This document shows, in pieces, positions 9,801-16,450 of a DNA stretch of 64,000 nucleotides. The first letter of the stretch is position 1. The number at the start of each line of letters is the position of its first letter. A model generated the notes under the pieces. That model made no database searches. It was given only the letters and a program-made list of their open reading frames with translations, and was not told the DNA's origin. The DNA is from DASQJL01 sp036380835. Lineage in GTDB: Bacteria; Eisenbacteria; RBG-16-71-46; SZUA-252. The stretch is taken from contig DASVDZ010000031.1 in the NCBI GenBank assembly GCA_036380835.1, forward strand, positions 1-64,000, in the 5' to 3' direction. The position numbers were made by a program, and so were the translations under genes.

Positions 9801-11038
9801 GGCGCGCCGATCGTCCCGGGGGCCGCGTCGCGCGCGGCGATCCGGAGCGGCGGCGTGGCGACGGGACCGGGGCCCCACGTGAGCCAGAGGGATTCGACGT
9901 CGCTCCGGAACGCCGACTCGTATTCGGTCCCGCCCCCCGCGGCGAGGTCGTATCCGAAGCCGGTCGCGCCGGTCGCGTAGAAGTAGACGGCGTCGGACGC
10001 GTCGAAGGCGCCGTCCCCCTCCCCGGTCACCGTGATCGCGCATTCCCGGAGCGAATCGGGACCGAGATCGACGTCGGTGCTCTCCGGAAGATCGCCGGGA
10101 GCCGCCCGGAAGAGGCGGAACGTCATGGGATCGATCGTGCCGGTCGCGATCCCCGCGCCGGCCAGGTCGACCGGCGTCACCCGGTAGAGGCCGGGGCGCA
10201 CGACCCCGAGTTTGACCCACGGGCGCGAGAGGTCGACCCGGAGCGGACCTCCCGACGTCGCGCGCGCGGAGGCGCGCGGCGCGCCCGAGCCGCCCGCGAT
10301 GCGCGGCGCGTACGTCGGCCCCACCGCGCCCTCCGGCGCGAGCGCCGCTCCGCGCGCGGCGCGGAGGCCCGCGGCAGGAGACGCGCCGGTCGGACTCGTC
10401 GATCCCGCCGCGGCTCCGCTCCAGGAGACGTCGATCACCACCTCGGTCGCCGCGCGGGCTTCGCGGGTCACGGGATCCCAGGTGACGGGGCGAATCGTCA
10501 CGGCGAGGTAGCGCACCGCGCCGGCCGCCATCGGGGTGGCGCGGGCCAGCGGGCCGAGCGTCGCGGCGTCGGGCGCGCGATACGGGCCCCCCTGCACGGC
10601 CGCGGCGACCGCGCGCGCCCCGACGCGGGCGAGCACGTCCGGCTCGGTGAGGAGCCGCGCGAACGGGACGGGATCGAGGGTTCCGAGCGGGCGCACGCCC
10701 GCCGCGGTGACGCGCGCGACCGGCGCGACACCCCACGGCACGCGAAGGAGGATCGTCCGGACCGGAAGCTGAGGGCCGCCCGGCGCGCCCCCGGACGTCC
10801 CTCCCGGCACGTCGATCTCGGCGAGGTCGAGGCCGAGCACGCGACCCCGCGCGACCGACGGATCGCCGACCGGCACGCGGACGCGATAGCCGCCCGGCGT
10901 GATCGATTCGACCGCGGGCGGCGCCGGCTCCGCGGCCGGCGCGCTCGCGGCCAGGGCTCCGTGCCCCCCGACCCCGAGGAGCGCCACGGCGAGGACCGCC
11001 GGCCGGGGCGCGCGGACACGACGCGCGGCGAGGGTCAA
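6839..11038 (-). CDS. porU: PorU-like C25 (gingipain-family) cysteine peptidase with FlgD Ig-like C-terminus
   Basis: A 1399-residue protein. The C25 catalytic dyad is visible: His919 in YVGHGNES and Cys953 in MSCTVGRFDDF, 34 residues apart, as in gingipains and PorU. The C-terminal 90 residues form a FlgD-type Ig domain (NYPNPFP...GRDSQGEKV..GVY.FKI). PorU is the surface sortase that cleaves C-terminal signals of type IX cargo; the porV gene next door supports this. I chose the TTG at 11038, which overlaps the stop of the upstream zinc-ribbon gene as TTGA and starts directly with a signal peptide. The frame stays open to 11176, but that would overlap the ribbon gene. It could instead be a C25 cargo protease rather than the sortase. 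Confidence 0.83.
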   Translation of the reverse strand: MTLAARRVRAPRPAVLAVALLGVGGHGALAASAPAAEPAPPAVESITPGGYRVRVPVGDPSVARGRVLGLDLAEIDVPGGTSGGAPGGPQLPVRTILLRVPWGVAPVARVTAAGVRPLGTLDPVPFARLLTEPDVLARVGARAVAAAVQGGPYRAPDAATLGPLARATPMAAGAVRYLAVTIRPVTWDPVTREARAATEVVIDVSWSGAAAGSTSPTGASPAAGLRAARGAALAPEGAVGPTYAPRIAGGSGAPRASARATSGGPLRVDLSRPWVKLGVVRPGLYRVTPVDLAGAGIATGTIDPMTFRLFRAAPGDLPESTDVDLGPDSLRECAITVTGEGDGAFDASDAVYFYATGATGFGYDLAAGGGTEYESAFRSDVESLWLTWGPGPVATPPLRIAARDAAPGTIGAPLLATVTHRVHFEEDRFEGGDYFQAPLRWERWFMRSLTQGSRIAFVVSLPGAVSGGLVSLRARMWGRGASAGTALPDHVARMYWNHSLADTAGWNFSLAGDLVAAGPATAGIRDTFEVEVPFLRDPTDSLRGDSQFLAWFEAGYPRSLAAVNDTLQFAAPDSAAAGRVQYAISAVQDSAAAWLLDRTDPERPVRLTGGAWAGAAPSFALTVEDSVGPGYRPRYSLLSTARAIRPTTIARYAPLSSAHAIADLLDPGNAADYLIVAPPAFLAAAESLAADRSRSLSGVPSPRAAIATTERIFAQFGAGLPDPVAIRNLLVYASRHWAAAPLYVCLLGDASEDPKNLSGFGVPDLVPAYENYWDQFLQVQYITDDFYAFLDGPGDALFDLAVGRLPARDPVDALAMVTGKRRTYEGTAEFDFWRARALLSADDAWKWSLPDKRDPAGPDHVRQMERKDRLHIPYPIRRAKVYVNDYAFADSNKTSKPGAREAFVAAVNAGNWLVDYVGHGNESILADEQVFQANDVGRLTNAARASIFAFMSCTVGRFDDFSRDGLAELLLRSPTGGAVVSLAASAEVFGVESTRLNDALMDALFPAAPRADTVAAAGIAWALAKNQPGNVNIIARKYSYLGDPAVVPPLPRGRAVWEKAPLDSLLRGDAATIRGHALNADGSADTVSTGTAQIEVLGPASIRNEPAFELGFPVNVPYALPGPLLYRGVVSLDKGEFEARFVVPTDGRVAGPRAELRALLSAAGGRGVGLAADSIRIGAGLSPRVDQEPPTISLRYAAGSDSVVKPGDRVTLVLADSSGIDLTGLDNAHSIFVIVDDKGTPIGLTPGFAYDPGSHTRGSVDLTIPPLALGAHLLEVHASDTYRNIGVARFYIDVAPTAAPGTALTLTEVFNYPNPFPRETYIHARLNRAARLRIQILTVAGRRVRELSLDGRVGENYVPWDGRDSQGEKVAIGVYLFKITADAPGGSRVTAVGRALRTD

Positions 11039-11211
11039 GCGTCCGGGATCCGCTCGGCTTCCTCGACGAGCATCACGGGGATCTCGTCGACGATCGGGTA
11101 CCGGAGGCGGCACGCCGGACAGACCAGGCGGTCCGCCTCCCGATCGTACGTGAGGTCGCCGCGACACTGGGGACAAACCAAGAGCGGGAGCAGCTCGTCG
11201 GGAATCGGCAT
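11035..11211 (-). CDS. Trm112-family (YcaR-like) zinc-ribbon protein
   Basis: A 58-residue ORF starting MPIPDELLPLLVCPQCRGDL. Two Cys pairs (CPQC at residues 13-16 and CPAC at 33-36) form a treble-clef/zinc-ribbon site, and the RYPIVDEIPVML ending is the signature of the Trm112 family. Bacterial members are small stand-alone proteins of about 60 residues; many sit beside lipid A or cell-envelope genes, and eukaryotic Trm112 activates methyltransferases. A GGAGGAG Shine-Dalgarno overlaps the end of accA, and the stop overlaps the start of the C25 gene by 4 nt, so it is translationally coupled to both. The partner is unknown. Confidence 0.88.
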   Translation of the reverse strand: MPIPDELLPLLVCPQCRGDLTYDREADRLVCPACRLRYPIVDEIPVMLVEEAERIPDA

Positions 11212-11218
11212 CGGTCGG

Positions 11219-12208
11219 TCACTCCTCCGGCGCGGCCGGCGCGGCCGCGGTCTCTTCCAGATACACCCCCATCCGCATGTACTTCTCCAGGCGGCGGTCG
11301 AGAAGCTCCTGGGCGGGCAGCCCGATCAGGCCGCGAAGGTGGCGCATCACGGCGTCCTTGACGCGCCGGGCCGCCTCCTCGGGGTCACGGTGCGCGCCCC
11401 CCAACGGCTCCGGGATCATCTCGTCGATCACCTGGAGCTCGAGGAGGTCCTGCGCGGTCAGGCGAAGCGCCTCCGCCGCCTGCTCGGCCTTGCCGGAGTC
11501 CTTCCAGAGGATCGCCGCGCACCCCTCCGGGGTGATCACCGAGTAGATCGAGTTCTCGAGCATCATCACGATGTCGCCCACCGCGATCGCGAGGGCGCCG
11601 CCCGATCCCCCCTCGCCGATCACCACGGTCACGATCGGCACGGGGAGGTGCGCCATCTCGAGGATGTTGCGCGCCAGGGCCTCCGACTGGCCGCGCTCCT
11701 CCGCGCCGAGCCCCGGGTAGGCGCCCGGCGTGTCGACGAGCGTCACGATCGGGATGCCGTAGTTCGCCGCGAGGCGCATGAGGCGAAGCGCCTTCCGGTA
11801 TCCCTCCGGGTTGGCCATGCCGAAGTTCCGGTAGATGTTCTCCTTGGTGTCGCGCCCCTTCTGGTGCCCGATGATCACGAGCGGGAGATCGTCGACGACG
11901 GCGATCCCCGAGACGATCGCCGGATCGTCCCCGAAGCGCCGGTCGCCGTGGAGCTCCAGGAATCCGGGAGCGATGACCTTGAGGTAGTCGAGCGTATAGG
12001 GCCGACGCGGGTGACGGGCCAGCTTCACGCGCTGCCACCGGGTCAGCTTGGAGTAGATCTCGCTGCGGAGCCGCTCCGCCTTCCGCGTCAGGCGACGGAC
12101 CTCCTGCTCGGCGGCGGGATCGCCGTCCTTCGCGAGGCTCTTCGCGTCCTCGATCCGCCGCTCGAGGTCGAGGATCGGCTTCTCGAAGTCGAGCCAGGTT
12201 CCGTTCAT
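11219..12208 (-). CDS. accA: Acetyl-CoA carboxylase carboxyltransferase subunit alpha
   Basis: A 329-residue protein, full length for AccA. With AccD it transfers carboxyl from biotin to acetyl-CoA to make malonyl-CoA for fatty-acid synthesis. Visible family hallmarks are the N-terminal helical hairpin (FEKPILDLERRIEDAK), RPYTLDYL, GDRRFGDDPAIV, GHQKGRDTKENIYRNFGM, the crotonase-fold oxyanion segment TPGAYPGLGAEERGQ, and GEGGSGGALAI. The start ATG at 12208 has a GGAGG Shine-Dalgarno 6 nt upstream. It follows dnaE by 11 bp, an order also found in Proteobacteria and other phyla. accD is not in the window. Confidence 0.97.
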   Translation of the reverse strand: MNGTWLDFEKPILDLERRIEDAKSLAKDGDPAAEQEVRRLTRKAERLRSEIYSKLTRWQRVKLARHPRRPYTLDYLKVIAPGFLELHGDRRFGDDPAIVSGIAVVDDLPLVIIGHQKGRDTKENIYRNFGMANPEGYRKALRLMRLAANYGIPIVTLVDTPGAYPGLGAEERGQSEALARNILEMAHLPVPIVTVVIGEGGSGGALAIAVGDIVMMLENSIYSVITPEGCAAILWKDSGKAEQAAEALRLTAQDLLELQVIDEMIPEPLGGAHRDPEEAARRVKDAVMRHLRGLIGLPAQELLDRRLEKYMRMGVYLEETAAAPAAPEE

Positions 12209-12219
12209 CGAGCCTCCGC

Positions 12220-15200
12220 CTAGAAGGAGACGGCCGCCGCGTGCCCGTTCGCGCTCTTGGCCGGGCCAAGGTCGCGCGAGACGACCGTGACGGCGTCGGA
12301 TCCGAGGCGCTCCCGAAGCTCGCCCAAGAGATCGTCGCTCAGCCGGACGAGGAGGCGCCGCGCCCGGATCGTGGTGGCGGGAGAGGAGGGCTCCCCCGGG
12401 ACGGAAAAGTATACGGGGCTTTCGCCGGGATGGCGAACCAGCAGGGAGCGGATCTCCTCGAGCGAGACCGGGCCCTGCGCCCGGCCGAGATCGATCCGCA
12501 CGGCGCGCGGCGCCGATGCGTCGGGCGCGGCGAGCGGCCGGACCGCGGTCAGGACCATCTTGGGATCGGCTTCGTCGCGGAGATTCACGCGCCCGCGCAC
12601 CTCCACGACGGCGCCCGGGGCGAACGCCGCCCGGCTCCGCTCGTAGAGATCGGAAAAGACGGTCGCCTCCACGCTCCCCCGCAGGTCCTCGAGCGTGAGG
12701 AAGGCCATGGCGCGCTTGTTCCGATCGACGTGCGGCTTGAGCCCCGAGACCAGACCGATCAGGGTCACCTCCTGCCCCTCGCGGCAGTCGCGGAGGCGCG
12801 CCGTCGTCGCCGTCGCGCGCGCCTCGATCACGTGGCGATACGCGGCCAGCGGATGGTCGGAGAAGTAGAACCCGAGCACCTCCTTCTCGCGGCGAAGGCG
12901 CTCCTCGCCTCCCCACGCCGCCGCGTTCGGCAGCGCCGGCTCGGTCTCGAGCGACGCCGCCTCCTCGGCGCCGAAGAGGCTCTCCTGGTGCTTCGCGACG
13001 CCGCGGGCCCGGTCCTGAGCCTGGGCGAGGAGGTCCCCGACCGCCTCGAAGAGCTGCGCGCGGTCGCCGCCCAGCTCGTCGCACGCGCCCGCCAGGATCA
13101 GCGACTCGACGACCCGGCGGTTGATCGCCGCGACGTCGACGCGGCGGAGGAACGACGCCAAGGACGGGAACGCTCCCCCCGCGCGGCGCGCCGCCACGAT
13201 CGCCTCGACGGAGCCCTGGCCGACGTTCTTGACGGCGGCGAGCCCGTAGCGGACGGCGCCCGCCTCCAGGGTGAAGGCGGCGAGGCTCCGATTCACGTCG
13301 GGCGCCAGGACCTCGATGCCGGTCCGGCGCGCCTCGTCCACCAGGGTCACGATGCGGTCGGTGTCGCCGACCTCGCTCGTCATGGAGGCCGCGAGATACG
13401 CGGCCGGATGGTGGGCCTTGAGATACGCGCACTGATAGGAGAGGACCGCGTACGCGGCGCTGTGCGCGCGCACGAAGCCGTATCCCGCGAACTTCTCCAT
13501 GAGGTCGAAGATCTCCTCCGCCTTCTTCTTCGCCAGCTTGTGGTGCGTCGCGCATCCCTCGACGAAGGTCTGCTTCATGCGCGCCATTTCCTCGGGCATC
13601 TTCTTCCCCATCGCGCGGCGGAGCAGGTCGGCCTGGGCGAGCGTGAACCCCGCCAGCCGGTTCGCGATCTGCATCACCTGGTCCTGGAAGGCGATCACGC
13701 CGTACGTGTTCTTGAGGATCGGCTCCAGCACGGGGTGCATGTACGTCACCTGCTGCCTCCCGTGCTTGCGCTTCACGAAGTCGTCGATCATGCCCGACTG
13801 GATCGGTCCGGGGCGGAAGAGCGCGTTGATCGTGATGAGATCCTCGAAGGTGTCCGGAAGCACCTTGCGCAGGAGGTCGCGCATTCCCGAGGACTCGAGC
13901 TGGAAGACGCCGACGGTCTGCGCCTTCTGGAGGAGCTCGTAGGTCGGCGCGTCGTCGAGCGGGATCTTCTTGAGATCGATCTCCAAGCCGGTCGACTCGC
14001 GGACGAGGCGCACCGCGTCCTCGAGCACCGTGAGGGTCCGGAGACCGAGGAAGTCCATCTTGAGGAGCCCGACCTTCTCGAGCGACTTCATGTCGAACTG
14101 CGTCGTGAAGTCGCCTTTGGGCGAGCGGTAGACGGGAACGAAGTCGGTGAGCTGGCCCGGCGCGATCAGGACGCCCGCGGCGTGCGTCGAGGCGTGGCGC
14201 GAGAGCCCCTCCAGGGCGAGCGAGCAGCGGATCATCCGCGCGTGCGTCTCGTCCTCCTGCGCCAGCGCCTTGAATTCCGGCACGATCTCGAGCGCCTTGG
14301 AAAGGGTCATCCCGAGGTCGCCGGGAACCATCTTCGCGACCCGGTCCACCTCCGCGTACGACATGCCGAGCGCCCGTCCGACGTCGCGCACCACGGCGCG
14401 CGCCGCCATGGTGCCGAACGTGATGATCTGGCTCACGCTCTCCCGCCCGTACTTGTCCACCACGTAGTCGATCACCTTCTGGCGGCTCTCGTACGAGAAG
14501 TCGATGTCGATGTCGGGCATGCTGACCCGCTCGGGATTCAGGAACCGCTCGAAGAGGAGGTCGAACTGGATGGGATCGATGTCGGTGATGCCGAGGCAAT
14601 AGGAGACGATGCTCCCCGCCGCGGAGCCGCGGCCCGGGCCGACCGTCACGCCGCTCCGCCGCGCGTAGTCGGTGAAGTCGCGGACGATGAGGAAGTAGCG
14701 CGCGTAGCCCACGGCGCAGATCGTCTCGAGCTCGTACGCGAGCCGCTCCCGATGCGCGTCGGTGATCGCGTCGCCGTACCGCGCGGCGAGCCCCTCCTCC
14801 GCCAGGCGGCGCAGGTACCCCTCCTCGGTCTCGAACTCGGGCGGGATGGGGAACGACGGGAGCTGCACGCGCTCCGTCTCGAGCGTCAGCTCGCAGCGCT
14901 CCGCCACGGCGAGCGTGTTCGAGAGCGCCTCCGGCGCGTCGCCGAAGAGCGCCGCCATCTCCTCGGGCGACTTCACGTAGAGCTGGTCCGTCAGGAAGCG
15001 GAACCGGTCCGAGTCGAGCATCGTCTTTCCCGTCTGGATGCAGAGGAGCACCTCGTGCGCCTCCGCGTTCTCGCGGGCCAGGTAGTGGCAGTCGTTCGTC
15101 GCGACGACCGGGATCCCCATCTCCTTCCCGAGCGCGAAGAGCCCGCGCGCGGCGACCCGCTCCTCGGGGATCCCGTGGTCCTGCACCTCGAAGAAGTAGA

Positions 15201-15717
15201 ACTCGGATCCGAAGATCTCGCGGTACCACGCCGCGGCGGCCTTCGCCCCCGCGCCGTCCCCCTTGACGACGAGCTGCGGCACCTCCCCGCGCAGGCAGGC
15301 GGAAAGGCAGACGAGCCCTTCGGCGTGCCGGGAGAGCAGCTCCTTGTCGACGCGCGGCTTGTAGTGGAAGCCCTCGGTGAAGCCGAGCGAGGAGAGCTTC
15401 ATGAGGTTCCGATAGCCGTCCTTGTTGCGCGCGAGGAGGAGCAGGTGGTCGTAGGCCCCCTTCCCGTCCACGGTGCGCGTCCGGTCGGATCGCGCTCCGT
15501 GCGCGACGTAGACCTCGCACCCGATGATCGGTTTCACGCCCGCCGCCTTCGCGGCGCCGTAGAACTCGACGGCGCCGAAGAGATTCCCGTGATCGGTGAG
15601 CGCGACGGCCGGCATGCCGAACCCCTTGGCGCGCTCCACGAGGCGGTCGATGCGGCAGGCGCCGTCCAGGAGCGAGAAGTCGCTGTGGTTGTGGAGATGG
15701 ACGAAGGGCGTCTTCAT
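12220..15717 (-). CDS. dnaE: DNA polymerase III subunit alpha
   Basis: A 1165-residue replicative polymerase. An N-terminal PHP domain (residues 1-280) is followed by the family C polymerase core, whose catalytic aspartates lie in PDIDIDF (Asp402, 404 and 406). Then come helix-hairpin-helix motifs and a C-terminal OB fold (VTLIGLVSGLKP... and VEATVF, around 960-1030). PHP metal-ligand motifs are largely intact (HLHNHSD, DHGN, GCEVY, DHLLLLA, LSAC, NDCHY), unlike the degenerate E. coli domain, so built-in proofreading exonuclease activity is plausible. The gene is divergent from pyrE and heads the accA/zinc-ribbon/porU string. Confidence 0.97.
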   Translation of the reverse strand: MKTPFVHLHNHSDFSLLDGACRIDRLVERAKGFGMPAVALTDHGNLFGAVEFYGAAKAAGVKPIIGCEVYVAHGARSDRTRTVDGKGAYDHLLLLARNKDGYRNLMKLSSLGFTEGFHYKPRVDKELLSRHAEGLVCLSACLRGEVPQLVVKGDGAGAKAAAAWYREIFGSEFYFFEVQDHGIPEERVAARGLFALGKEMGIPVVATNDCHYLARENAEAHEVLLCIQTGKTMLDSDRFRFLTDQLYVKSPEEMAALFGDAPEALSNTLAVAERCELTLETERVQLPSFPIPPEFETEEGYLRRLAEEGLAARYGDAITDAHRERLAYELETICAVGYARYFLIVRDFTDYARRSGVTVGPGRGSAAGSIVSYCLGITDIDPIQFDLLFERFLNPERVSMPDIDIDFSYESRQKVIDYVVDKYGRESVSQIITFGTMAARAVVRDVGRALGMSYAEVDRVAKMVPGDLGMTLSKALEIVPEFKALAQEDETHARMIRCSLALEGLSRHASTHAAGVLIAPGQLTDFVPVYRSPKGDFTTQFDMKSLEKVGLLKMDFLGLRTLTVLEDAVRLVRESTGLEIDLKKIPLDDAPTYELLQKAQTVGVFQLESSGMRDLLRKVLPDTFEDLITINALFRPGPIQSGMIDDFVKRKHGRQQVTYMHPVLEPILKNTYGVIAFQDQVMQIANRLAGFTLAQADLLRRAMGKKMPEEMARMKQTFVEGCATHHKLAKKKAEEIFDLMEKFAGYGFVRAHSAAYAVLSYQCAYLKAHHPAAYLAASMTSEVGDTDRIVTLVDEARRTGIEVLAPDVNRSLAAFTLEAGAVRYGLAAVKNVGQGSVEAIVAARRAGGAFPSLASFLRRVDVAAINRRVVESLILAGACDELGGDRAQLFEAVGDLLAQAQDRARGVAKHQESLFGAEEAASLETEPALPNAAAWGGEERLRREKEVLGFYFSDHPLAAYRHVIEARATATTARLRDCREGQEVTLIGLVSGLKPHVDRNKRAMAFLTLEDLRGSVEATVFSDLYERSRAAFAPGAVVEVRGRVNLRDEADPKMVLTAVRPLAAPDASAPRAVRIDLGRAQGPVSLEEIRSLLVRHPGESPVYFSVPGEPSSPATTIRARRLLVRLSDDLLGELRERLGSDAVTVVSRDLGPAKSANGHAAAVSF

Positions 15718-15772
15718 CGCCTACACGGAGGGTGCGGCGGCGCGGATGGGGGTCGGGCGGTCCACGCGCCGG

Positions 15773-15778
15773 AGTATA
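15773..15778 (-). promoter_or_regulatory. Candidate -10 element for dnaE
   Basis: On the minus strand this reads TATACT, a 5-of-6 match to TATAAT, preceded by GTG. It lies 56 bp upstream of dnaE in the 132-bp gap shared with divergent pyrE. No convincing -35 lies at 17 bp, so this is a weak call. Confidence 0.35.
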
Positions 15779-15849
15779 CACGCCGCCGCGAGCGGGTCGC
15801 CGCGCCATTTTCGGTTCCGCCCCGCGAGCGCCTGTGGTATCCATCGCGC

Positions 15850-16422
15850 GTGCCCGATTCCCGCTCCATCGCGGGCGATCCGACCGCCGATCGCGCGCGC
15901 CTGCGCGCCATCCTGCTCGAGCGCTCGCTCCGCTTCGGCGACTTCACGCTCTCCTCCGGCGCGAAGAGCCGCTACTACATCGACGTCCGGCAGACGAGCC
16001 TCCACCCGGAGGGCGCGCTCCTGATCGCGCGGCTCCTGACGCCGCTTTTCCGCGAAGCGGACGTCGAAGCCGTCGGCGGGCTCACGCTCGGCGCCGATCC
16101 CATCGTCGGCGCCGTCGCCCTCTGGACGGAGCTCTCCGGCGCCGGGCTCCCCGGGTTCATCGTGCGCAAGGAGGCGAAGGGGCACGGCGCGGGGCGCCGC
16201 ATCGAAGGGCCGTTCCGCGAGGGGCTCCGCGTCGCGATCGTGGACGACGTCATCACGAAGGGGGGCTCGGCGCTCACGGCGTTCGAGGCCGCCCAGGAGG
16301 CGGGCGGCGTCGTCCGGCTCGTCGCGTGCGTCGTCGACCGCGGCGAGGGGGGCCAGGAGGAATTCGCCGCGAGGGGCGTCCCGTTCCGCTCCCTCTTCCA
16401 CATCCGCGAGTTCCTCGGCTAG
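15850..16422 (+). CDS. pyrE: Orotate phosphoribosyltransferase
   Basis: A 190-residue type I phosphoribosyltransferase that joins orotate and PRPP to give OMP in pyrimidine synthesis. Family features: RSLRFGDFTLSSGAKSRYYID near the N-terminus, the flexible-loop region VRKEAKGHG, and the PRPP loop VAIVDDVITKGGSA. Start chosen: the GTG at 15850, which gives normal family length. The frame is open far upstream, but that part is antisense to dnaE. No strong Shine-Dalgarno is visible. It is divergent from dnaE and convergent with the PBP gene, 28 bp away. Confidence 0.95.
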   Translation: MPDSRSIAGDPTADRARLRAILLERSLRFGDFTLSSGAKSRYYIDVRQTSLHPEGALLIARLLTPLFREADVEAVGGLTLGADPIVGAVALWTELSGAGLPGFIVRKEAKGHGAGRRIEGPFREGLRVAIVDDVITKGGSALTAFEAAQEAGGVVRLVACVVDRGEGGQEEFAARGVPFRSLFHIREFLG

Positions 16423-16450
16423 CTCGCGTCCCCCGCGCGGCCGACCGCCG

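Noticed and set aside
11038..11176. N-terminal extension of the C25 peptidase
   Set aside because: It is Arg/Pro-rich, overlaps the well-supported zinc-ribbon gene, and would hide the signal peptide.
7811..12223. A 1470-codon open frame on the plus strand
   Set aside because: It is antisense to the C25 peptidase, zinc-ribbon and accA genes and is very Arg/Gly/Asp-rich with no recognisable motif: a GC-rich shadow frame.
11219..15844. Apparent fusion of accA with a 1200-residue N-terminal part
   Set aside because: The upstream part is an out-of-frame reading of dnaE; accA has its own ATG with a Shine-Dalgarno at 12208.
12241..15849. Long plus-strand frame upstream of pyrE
   Set aside because: Only the last 190 codons match orotate phosphoribosyltransferase; the rest is antisense to dnaE.
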